This document shows, in pieces, positions 1-9,554 of a stretch of 64,000 nucleotides of DNA. Positions within the stretch are counted from its first letter, which is position 1, and every line of letters starts with the position of its first letter. The stretch is from contig JAHNUO010000034.1 of NCBI GenBank assembly GCA_019787685.1, positions 212,508-276,507 on the forward strand. The letters are read 5' to 3'. The position numbers were made by a program, and so were the translations under genes. The notes under the pieces were generated by a model. It worked only from the letters and a program-made list of their open reading frames with translations, did not search any database and was not told the origin of the DNA. The stretch comes from Chiua virens (Eukaryota > Basidiomycota > Agaricomycetes > Boletales > Boletaceae).

Positions 1-2630
1 CCCACCATCGACGTCCCTCAGCCATGATCCCGCCGCGTTTGTGCCCTTGTCCACTTGGCGTCTTTATTTCTCTAACGACACTAACTTCAACAGGAAGTCC
101 GTCGTGCCGCTCTTTTCAATATCCCACTCGCGAGCCATTCTCTTCCTGCTCTCCAGCCTCTCCTTGCCCGTTCACGCGACACCGACACTGCCATGCATCG
201 CCTCGTCCACTGCCATTTTTGAGAAAAACCCAGGACGGTTCAGCTATAGGGCCCTTCCAGCCACGCGTGCTTACCGTCGCCCAAAGGGAGTTCATAGTCC
301 GCAATGGACTCGAAGCTCATGAGCCTGAGAGGATCAACCAAGGCAGAGCGTGGTAGTGTGATGGATGACATACTAGTGTTGCTCGAGTCATTCGACCTGA
401 GCGAGAACACAGTCGCCGAAGACGCACTTCTCATCGTATTGGCCACTCACGTCGATACATTCGACCACTCGAGTTCAAAGGTGTGCACTTGTCTACTTGA
501 AATCATAACACAAACTCATCTGACTCCAAAACGCAGCTGATTTTTAGACCACATTGACCCCTAAAAGGGCACTTTTGGCGTGTGTATGTGTGGAGCTCGG
601 TATCGCAACCAACGACTGAGTGAAGCTGGAGGTATCCCTCCTTATCTCGCATATCAATTCAAAACATATACTACAATTCCAAGATTTCGATGTGGTAGCC
701 CAAGAACGAACTGTGAGGGTCTCCAATGGCACTAATAAACGCTCCGATCGTGATGCGGAAAAACGCCTGGACGATCTGCTCCTGGATATCGTGTTCGTCA
801 TTGTGGAGGTGCTCAAACTCGCAGTGAACCTCGACTACGCGGACGGGATCGGTCGGCGAAAGGTGTTTCAGCTTGTGCGAGACATGATTGGCCAAATGAA
901 GTTGCCTGAAGGGTTGGTCTCACGTTGCCTGGACATGTTAAGGGTGTTGTCGTCGAGCGAGATAGACCTGATTCGTGTCGTCGTCGAAGTCGTACATGCA
1001 CTGAGAGATGAGGGAGAGGGAGAGGATGGAGAGAAGCACGGACGAAGGAGATGGGGATAGAGAAGACGGTAACGAAGACGATGCCAGTCCAAGTACCAGT
1101 GCCCTCAGGGCACGCCCTGAAGAACTGGCACGAGCAGGCACTTGATGTTCGGTGCTTGTCTCTTTACATCGGGGTGTTGGAGGGCGTGAATAGGGTAAGT
1201 CGAATTTTCCGCTCTGAGAGGATCAGTCATAGATGATGTTTTCAGACTTTCGAAGAGAACTCAGCGCTGCAAGGTATCTTGGGTGAACTGATCATTCCGG
1301 CCGTCAGTCGCAAGGCGCTCGCATTCTGAAAAAGGCGTCGTGTGCCTTGGGTTGTGTCGTCTCATCCCACGCGTACGATCACACTTGCACTTATCGAACG
1401 CCGCTGACGTGTACGTTGCTAGCGAATGGCCCTTACCTCCTTCCAGCTCTTCATCACGCAAGTCCAATCTTCCCCCGAAGTGCGTGCTTCAAGTTGTTTT
1501 CGACATCTTGATGGTACACGAAGTTCCTAGGCAGGGATGCAGTTGCGGTACGCTCTGTTTGATGCGTTTTACCCTTGTCGTCAGTGTACCGACACCTTTG
1601 TTGATGACTAGGATAACGGATCATCGAGTTCCTGCTACACATACTCAATGGGGAAGAATCTGAGAAGGTTCAGGCCTTGTTGTGCATTGGGCTCTCCAGC
1701 CTCGTCTTGGCGGGCATGGTTTCCGACCCCGGGTACGTGTCACCATTTGTTCTGGGATGTCCAGAACCCTGACAGTGACATGTGTGTGACTGATGTTGAA
1801 GAGCCTGGTCGTAGCTTAACTCTTGCCCGATACTACTGAAAATCAGGAGTTGAGATAGTGTCTGGCATATTTCTTCCCTATGTATCATTATTTGTCAAGT
1901 GCCAACCAGCAATGGATGCACCAGGTAAGAGCAATGGTGTCTTTAATTGCTGAATTTTGGACACTGATACTTTTGATTTCTGGTTCCATGACTGTGGTCC
2001 CTCCACATAGATTGTGTTTACAATTTTCCAACATCTTGCAGCAGCAATGTGTGAATTGGATGATGATCAGGACATGGCATCACCTGCACAGATCTGCAAA
2101 AAGCATTGTGAGTTCTTGTTTCCTGTGCTCTGCAGAGGATAGGTTGAATGGACAGCTGCAATGAGGTATCCAGTTGGGCCATCAATGATGGGGTCTATCT
2201 TGATTTCACAGAGGATATTCCCAGGGCAATGTTCAAGGATGATTTGAAGAGTGTCTTACATCTCATTGACATGTTGTTTAGTGTATGTTGAATTAACTAA
2301 TATTAATGTGATGCAGAGAAAAAAGGTCTTGTGTCACTGGCAGGTCTTGGGCTGCTATTGCACATTCATGAGAGGTAAACAATGACAACATTCAAATGGC
2401 AACATTGCTTGTCCATAATGGCTTTGTAGTAAGTTCTGGTCTGCACTGGTCTCTGAATTCCTTCTTGATACTTTATTGCCCCAGCACTAACCAATCCACA
2501 ATGTTTGTGCATGCAATGCACTCAGCAAATTTGATGCAATGATCAACAAGAAATACACAGAAACTGCCTGACTTTAGCAAGGAAGATTACAGACAGCTCA
2601 AGCAGCTCAAGGGCCCAGGGTAGGTGATCA
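1..2630 (+). pseudogene. YCG1: Decayed condensin complex subunit 3 (CAP-G/Ycg1), 5' end outside window
   Basis: HEAT-repeat subunit of condensin, needed for mitotic chromosome compaction. Pieces matching the family from memory appear in the correct order but in shifting frames: REFIVRNGL (near 280), ENTVAEDALLIVLATHVD (400-450), DYADGIGRRKVFQLVRDM (830-890), EIDLIRVVVEVVHALRD (955-1010), RCLSLYIGVLEGVN (1150-1195), GILGELIIPAVSRKALAF (1275-1326), EESEKVQALLCIGLSSLVLA (1655-1715), NQELR-CLAYFFPMYHYLSS (1840-1900) and DFSKEDYRQLKQLK (2565-2610). In-frame stops sit at 1327-1329, 1817-1819 and 1856-1858, and several frame changes cannot be introns. After about 1.85 kb the sequence becomes AT-rich and CpG-free and the homology thins out. 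An acidic stretch near 2960-3010 (IPEEDEDKNEE) may be a further remnant. Identification is strong; the number of lesions argues against sequencing error. A functional copy should exist elsewhere because the gene is essential in yeasts. Confidence 0.82.
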
Positions 2631-3489
2631 GAGTGTTATGATCAAGACAACAATCACCAGTGTGGCAAAGGATATGACATAAGATCTGGGATGTCAGAGA
2701 CCAGAAGGAATGCCAAGGTAAAAAAAAATGGCAGGGCCAAGGAAAACAAGCATGTGCCTCCTTTTCATTTACTTTGAGAACTGGGTGACTGGTGTGGACT
2801 GTTAGACAATGGAGGGCAAATGGGTTAGATGAGGATGATGAATTGCCTAAGGGCCACATGATGCCTGCATTATCAAGGACACTTCTGAAGAGGGCTGTGC
2901 AAGTGTCTTTAGCTATGCATTTTTTTGTTGTGAGATGGATCAATGACAAAGATTCCTGTACAACACATTCCTGAAGAGGATGAGGACAAGAATGAAGAAG
3001 TGATACTTATGTCAGAATGGTGGGGCATGTGTGCATGGTATGTCTCCATTCATTCAATGTATTTTTTATTGTTTCAACACTTGGGATGAATGACCAGGGC
3101 ACCTGAGCTGGACCCATTGTCATCAGGGGTAAACACTATGTTTGATTCAACCATCATGATGGAAAAGGAGGTACTTTGCTCATGGTTTTTTTAATTGTAT
3201 ATCTGGCTTTCATTTAGGTTGTTCCATCATTCTGGTGTTGTGTAGCAGCAATGAAGGATATCTTTGTTGTCAAAAGTGTGTACTTCAGGAAATAGAAATT
3301 GGCAGAAACAGAGAAGATATAAAAGTCAAGTGCATGGAAAACAGTGAGATGAGGTGATTCAACAAGGATTGTGTAAGCAGGACTCTACAGCAAACACAAA
3401 TAAGCAAAACAAAAGGAAGGTCGCATGGTAAAAGAAATCCTAACACATACACATTCTAGACCTTGTAGCATTATGAAAATGGTTCATTT
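2631..3489. other. AT-rich, CpG-free spacer without a recognisable gene
   Basis: Lies between the decayed condensin gene and the leftmost traces of the minus-strand gene. Short plus-strand acidic segments around 2825-2850 (DEDDELPKG) and 2960-3010 may be leftovers of the condensin C-terminus. No continuous reading frame, RNA gene or repeat was seen. Confidence 0.5.
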
Positions 3490-4272
3490 TCTAATGTTTT
3501 TTGCTATAATTTTTTGGAAACATGATTGGAATGATGATCAAGAAGACTGATAACTTACAGATCAGAGTCTGAGATATGATATGCATGATACACTGCTTCA
3601 TTTTCTTCTGATCATTAAAGTCATATTTCAGGACTGAGCTCAGAGATTGCTTTCTTGACAGCATTGATTGTGCCAGATGATTTGTAAAGTTTGTCAGCCA
3701 TTTTGACTGGATCCTTAACACCTTGTTGGTGTAGAAAGAAGGAATGTTCTAAAACAATAGCAAAACCTATAGATACCAATCATTGAGTGTAATCACTGAA
3801 GTTATTAAAAGCTGACCAATGCCTGAATGAAGTACTTTGGCCAATGGAATGCTTTGCATTGAAAACTGGATATATCATACAATGTAAGGTATGAATAACA
3901 ATGCAATCAATGTACTTACAATAGATGAGGATGATGTTGAGTGTGGTGTTATAGCTGAGAAATCTACAAGCTGATATAATTTGAACAAAATGACAGGACA
4001 ATTGAAAGAAAACATACTCTTGGAGATGCCAATATCTATAAATTTGACATCATCATTTTTATGGTGAAATATACAAATATCACAAACCTCCTATTAAAGA
4101 AAAAGATCAATAAGATCAAAATAAAAAAATTGATTCATACCTCCTAAATGATTAAAATGGACAGAAAAGAAAATGTTAAAAATTTTCAGGTCCTTAAGGA
4201 TGAATATGAAAGCTCACATCCTAAAAAGTGCAGAAATATCAGTATCCATAGGAATTAAAGTTGATCACATAC
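3490..4272 (-). other. Possible 3' exons of the G-domain gene, interrupted by many small introns
   Basis: Read on the minus strand, the array's last acceptor is followed by the triplet 4273-4275 and a GTATGT donor. Next come acceptor TTTTTAG, triplet 4218-4220 and donor GTGAGC; then acceptor CATTTAG, triplet 4141-4143 and donor GTATGA; then acceptor AATAG and coding-like sequence at 4090-4015 (motif HHKNDDVKFIDIGISK). Further coding-like runs are at 3990-3930, 3860-3785 (SIGQSTSFRHWSAFNNFSDY) and 3710-3560 (DPVKMADKLYKSSGTINAVK, then frame slips). The implied introns of 50-74 nt are the normal size here. No family match was recognised, and stops and frame slips at the left end suggest decay. 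The link to the G-domain gene is inference from strand, phase and proximity. Confidence 0.35.
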
Positions 4273-6045
4273 AAGCTATAAATGAGAGGACAAGGGCAAG
4301 ACAGAGGGGCATGGATCAGCATCCTTCTCAAAGCCCCTTCACAGTCAGAGCACTTACAAACTATGAATGGCAGGACAAGAGCAAGACAGAGGGGCATGGA
4401 TCAGCATCCTCCTCAAAGCCACTTCACAATCAGAGCACTCACTCCCTATGAATGACAGGACAAGGGCAAGACAAAGGGGCACAGATCAGCATCCTTCTCA
4501 AACCCCCTTCACAATTAGAGCACTTACTCCCTATGAATGACAGGGCAAGGGCAAGACAGAGGGGCATGGATCAACATTCTTCTCAAACTCCTTTCACAAT
4601 CAGAGCACTTACTTCCTATGAATGAGAGGACAAGGACAAGACAGAGGGGCATGGATCAGCATCCTGCTCAAACCCCCTTCACAATCAGAGTACTTACATA
4701 CTATGAATGACAGGACAAGGGCAAGACAGAGGAGAATGGATCAACATCCTTCTCAAACCCCCTTCACAATCAGAGCACTTACAAACTATAAATAACAAGA
4801 GCAAGACAGAGGGGCATGGATCAGCATCCTTCTCAAAGCCCCTTCACAATCAGAGCACTTACATTCTATGAATGAGAGGACAAGGGCAACACAGAGGGGC
4901 ATGGATCAGCACCCTTCTCAAACCCCCTTCACAATCAGAGCACTTACATTCTATGAATGAGGGGACAAGGGCAACACAGAGAGGCATGGATCAGCATCCT
5001 TCTCAAACCCCCTTCACAATCAGCACTTACAAACTATGAATGACAGGACAAGGGAAAGACAGAGGGGCATGGATCAGCACCCTTCTCAAATCCCCTTCAC
5101 AATCAGAGCACTTACATCCTATGAATGACAGGACAAGAACAACACAGAGGGGCATGGATCAGCATTCTTCTCAAAGCCACTTCACAATTAGAGCACTTAC
5201 AAACTATGAATGACAGGACAAGGACAAGACAGAGGGGTATAGATCAGCATCCTTCTCAAAGCCCCTTCACAATCAGCACTTACAAACTATGAATGACAGG
5301 ACAAGGGCAAGACAGAGGGGCATGGATCAGCATCCTTCTCAAACTCCCTTCACAATCAGCACTTACAACCTATGAATAAGAGGACAAGAACAACACAGAG
5401 GGGCATGGATCAGCACCCTTCTCAAATCCCCTTCACAATCAGAGCACTTACAAACTATGAATGACAGGACAAGGACAAGACAGAGGGGTATAGATCAGCA
5501 TCCTTCTCAAAGCCCCTTCACAATCAGCACTTACAAACTATGAATGACAGGACAAGGGCAAGACAGAGGGGCATGGATCAGCATCCTTCTCAAACTCCCT
5601 TCACAATCAGCACTTACAACCTATGAATAAGAGGACAAGAACAACACAGAGGGGCATGGATCAGCACCCTTCTCAAATCCCCTTCACAATCAGAGCACTT
5701 ACAACCTATGAATGAGAGGACAAGGGCAACACAGAGGGGCATGGATCAGCATCCTTCTCAAAACCTCTTCACAATTAGAGCACTTACTTCCTATAAATGA
5801 GAGGACAAGGGCAAGACAGAGGGGCATGAATCAGCATATTTCTCAAAGCCCCTTGACAATCAAAGCACTTACTTCCTATGAATGGCAGGACAAGGGCAAC
5901 ACAGAGGGGCATAGATCAGCATCCTTCTCAAACCCACTTCACAATCAGAGCACTTACACTCTATGAATGAGAGGACAAGGGCAACACAGAGGGAATAGAT
6001 CAGCATCCTTCTCAAAACCCCATTCACAATCAAATGGCTTACTCT
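4273..6045 (-). repeat. Minisatellite of 21 units (mostly 85 bp), each shaped like an intron
   Basis: Direct tandem repeat; unit starts on the plus strand at about 4276, 4361, 4446, 4531, 4616, 4701, 4786, 4866, 4951, 5034, 5119, 5204, 5287, 5370, 5455, 5538, 5621, 5706, 5791, 5876 and 5961. Spacing is 80-85 bp; shorter units lack a few bases. On the minus strand every unit begins GTAAGT or GTAAGC (one GTGAGT), carries CTGAT (a CTRAY-type branch site) about 40 nt before the end, then a C/T-rich tract, and ends TTCATAG or TTTATAG (one ACAG at the right edge). Successive intron-like bodies are separated by exactly three variable bases. The donor and acceptor dinucleotides are intact in every unit I read. 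The array contains no CpG. It lies on the coding strand of the G-domain gene immediately downstream of its last clear exon. Confidence 0.93.
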
Positions 6046-6118
6046 CTGTAAATCAGAAGCCATGATTTAGATCTTGTTACCATGACTATGGATTTATACC
6101 ATATACAAGCTTGCTTAC

Positions 6119-7443
6119 CTCAATATGTGGAAACCATGATGCAATTGCTACCCTCATGGACTGCTGTTGAGCACTAGTAAGTGGCTTATTCACCCTGTGT
6201 TTATGGTCTATGAGAGGTATCAGAATCCTATAAGATATTTAATAGGTATACTCAAAGATTTTACACTTCAACCAATTACCTTTCCATGGCAGACTCAATG
6301 CAGAGCATAATATTTGTGTGTTGTGTAGTCACAAGGAGCATTTGTAACACTCCTTCATCTAAGGCCTTCACAGTCCTTTCAATGAGAAGTTTACACCCCT
6401 CATCAGACTTGTCCAAGTCTTTATGCATGATATCAGTTTAAATATCATGTAAAAAGAAACTTATGAATACATACCCTTTAACTCCACCTTTGCTGTTGGT
6501 TTATACCTCATACTCTCCACCCTTCCCCATACAGGATTATTCTTTAGCATATTCTCAGCAATTTCCTGTCCCCTCATAAGTCTTTCCTTTCGAGGTAGCT
6601 TTTTCTCCTCCAGTGTTAAAGCTGCAAGGCCTTGTAGCAGAAGTGCATCACATTTTGTGAGTACAAGTACAACAGGAACTGCAAACAAACAAAAATGAGA
6701 CAGTTGTTATATTTGAGGAATGCTTACCATTTCCTGTGTTACACTCATCAAAAAACTTTTCCTCGGCAGCCAAGACCGCCCGGTGGTATTGATCCATAGG
6801 AATACAGTACCTATCAAATACCATGTCATTGTTGGTACATACATGCTGCTATCCCTGATTACCATATGGCATGGATACGCTTCTTCAAGAATGCTGTATT
6901 TGCGCAGTCAGAGACAAATTGCTTCATCTTCTCGAATTCTTCTATACTGCCAGCTTCGAAGCCCTGCGAGTCGTGAAAAATGAAACCCGGGTTGCTTCGA
7001 AAGACCAATTCATTCTCGATGTTATGAATTCCGCGCTGGAGATGTGTTAGTCGAATGTTGCGGATGACGAGGTCACAGTCACGGAAGTGTGCTTGTGGAA
7101 CTCACACCCGTGGTTCCCTCGATCTCTGCTAGATCAACCTGATTGCAGACCATCAGTACCCCGCCTCGACGTCTCGTGAGGATTAACATACCTTGTTCCC
7201 ACTTCCATCGTAGACCTCTGGATCTTCTGTAGAGTTACAGATCTGCTTGAGTATCGTGGTCTTCCCAGCGTTCGCACGGCCAATGATAAGGATTCTGAAA
7301 CGTCCGAATTTCTCTCTGATGTTGTCGATTTGCATGGTGGTAGATTCTGCGGGAACGTCACTGGGGGGTTCTCCAAGCACTTCTTCAGGGACGTCCGCGG
7401 GAGCTTTGGAGCGAAAAAACGGGAGGCGAGTGAACTTTTTCAT
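6119..7443 (-). CDS. G-domain (P-loop GTPase-like) protein, agaricomycete family; 3' end unresolved
   Basis: Exons on the minus strand: 7443-7192, 7138-7106, 7035-6863, 6810-6728, 6678-6475, about 6429-6280 and 6227-6119. G1/P-loop GRANAGKTT is near residue 55; a G3-like HDSQGFEAG follows, then YCIPMDQYHR and the G4 motif LTKCD. The N-terminal ATG at 7443 opens a short basic leader (KKFTRLPFF). This matches a family of fungal G-domain proteins of unknown role that is expanded in agaricomycetes; nucleotide binding is inferred. The last clear exon ends in SWFPHIE in phase 0 at a GTAAGC donor; the next acceptor (ACAG at 6046) opens the intron-like array. One junction is abnormal: the exon expected to begin just before 6428 has AT where the acceptor AG should be (6430-6431). 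The gene may therefore be decaying, although the upstream exons are intact. Confidence 0.75.
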
Positions 7444-9554
7444 CGTTGCCCGTTCGGTGTCGATTGCCAGGAGTCAAGGTGTTGGTGTCAACCACCCACA
7501 ACAAGTTGAACAACGTCATTACATAATAATGCTAATTCTTTAGCGACTACTACAGAAAACATGACTGAAATTAGGGATACATGGCATCCTGTCATCGAGG
7601 TCTCCGTCGTTCTCCAAACCTCTCCGGAAGGTGAACAGATCGGCACTGCAAGAGTTGCATTACCAAGCCATCAGTGAACTTGTGCAAGAGGGCGATGTCA
7701 ATGAGCCACAGTCCGGACCTAACGCGCAGAGTCGCAGACAGCAGTTCGACAGAAGATCGTGTTGATGCACAATCGCCAACAGCCAAAGTGGATGCTCAAT
7801 CCTGCTCGTGGTCGAGAGGGTCAACATTGACCTCGTCAATGGCCGTGGCTTCAATATCTGATAGTCGAGATCACTGGCAGAGGCTCAAGACCTGAGATAC
7901 TCGAGCCTTCGATTTCATCGATTCTTCATGTTCGAGTTGGCATTCGGTCTAGGTGAGACATAGTCAGCGCTCCCCCAGCCCAGATTAGAAAAGAGCAATG
8001 GTTGCGTTGAGGTGAACGGAAGGACAGACGAGGCAGCTTGCGTTGTCATCGATATTCATCACCGAGGAAAATCGCCATTTTTTCATCGGGCTGTTGTAGA
8101 TTCACGTACCGCGTAGTCCAGGTGGGTTGCGCATACCAGTTTTGCCAGATGATCATTGATATAGATAATCCGAGTCTCTCCGACTTGTCGAACTTGTCAG
8201 AATGTCTCAGACACGCGTCTTTTCTGGCGCACAAACGCACAACGTTTAACCTTACCACCCACCACCCTCATTCGGCACGTAAACATTGTCCTGAAGACGG
8301 GGTCCTAACATTGCCGTGAAACGTTATACGATTGGGAATGAAATTTAAAGGCAGCATACTTCGAGTGGCAGAATCTTAAGTCGTTCAAAGGTATAGGTTC
8401 TTTGGCTTTCAGCGTGGTTGACGCCTGTGAAACACATGGGTCAAACAGGCGAGACCTTCACAGATAAAGGCAAGGCTCGCCAACCCTTCAATCTACAGAG
8501 GAGAATGTGGCAGACATGCGTATGCCGCATTGCATGTCCGTGTATCATCCGAGAGGTGAGTGCACGCTCCACGAGTGCTAGTGTGGTAATACCAGCTAAT
8601 CTCGATTCGACTTCACTCGCCAAGATAAAGTTCCTCATGATGCAGGATTGATATTAACTGAACGAGGAGAGAGACGGTGGGGATAAGCGACTGACTCAAA
8701 GGGGAGAGTTGAGACAGTATGAAAACGAAGCGAAATGAGGATTTCAACGTGTGATCTGACAGAACGTTAACTGTCAGACATAGCATTGTAGCACCGCCCG
8801 ATCACGATAACTCTTACGTTTGGTGGCAAGGAAATGAGTTATCACGAGTTTTTTACAATAAAGGCGGGAAACCAAACTGGTGGCACTTAACCAACTTGAA
8901 TTTCCTTACAATGTGCCTCAGGCTTCAAGTATATCAAAGGAGCGAGGTCACTAGGAGATGCTGGTGAGATCCGAAGAGTAAAAAGGAAATGAGGATGTGA
9001 GGATGCGGAAAGGCGTACAAGATGGAATAGAAAAGTTATGGCTTCGGGGTGAACGTCACTCCGCACGATAGCCTGAGACTGCGTGTCAAACGAGATTGAT
9101 TGCCGATTCCGATCCGTACCAAGATTGTTAGTACAGGGTAGCATGAATGAGAAGAAGTAACGAGAGTTCAGCGTTCAATGAGCAACGGAAGAGGGTATGA
9201 ACGAACGAGAAAACACATTCCGAGATGGAAATTCAGAGGAGAGTATGAGTGTGGGTGAGGGTGAGGGGACAAAGTGGGTGACAGGAGCGGATACAAATGA
9301 GTGGTTGAGGTTGAATAGAGCAAAAAATAAATGGTGACTGCTATCACAATGGTGTATGCACATCTCGCTGCAGAGGACTAGAGAGACAAAGGGAAGAGAT
9401 ACATCGATAAGCATGGAAGGTTCGTGACGGGATAAAAAGGACGAACGAGGCGAGTACACGTCCATTCTGGCAAAACTCGCATATAGCTTTTCGTTGAAGG
9501 TTGGCGTGAGATGACGCCGTTGGAGAAGTGCACAGATAAATAGGATGAGGTGCG
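7444..9554. other. Region without a confident gene
   Basis: GC content and CpG return to normal here. Short minus-strand open segments around 7660-7890 (VNVDPLDHEQD then stop) and 8046-8258 look weakly protein-like, but no start, splice pattern or family was recognised. From 8887 to 9500 the minus strand is C/T-rich and probably includes the 3' untranslated part of the kinase gene. Part of this stretch is likely the promoter of the G-domain gene, which starts at 7443. Confidence 0.4.

Noticed and set aside
4276..6045. CRISPR-like array
   Set aside because: The period is about 85 bp with only 3-bp variable spacers, in a eukaryotic gene context; it is a minisatellite with intron-like units.
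8046..8258. Possible N-terminus of a phospholipid-transporting ATPase (a short RIIYIND-like string)
   Set aside because: Only a few residues match, the neighbouring frames do not continue the family, and stops follow.
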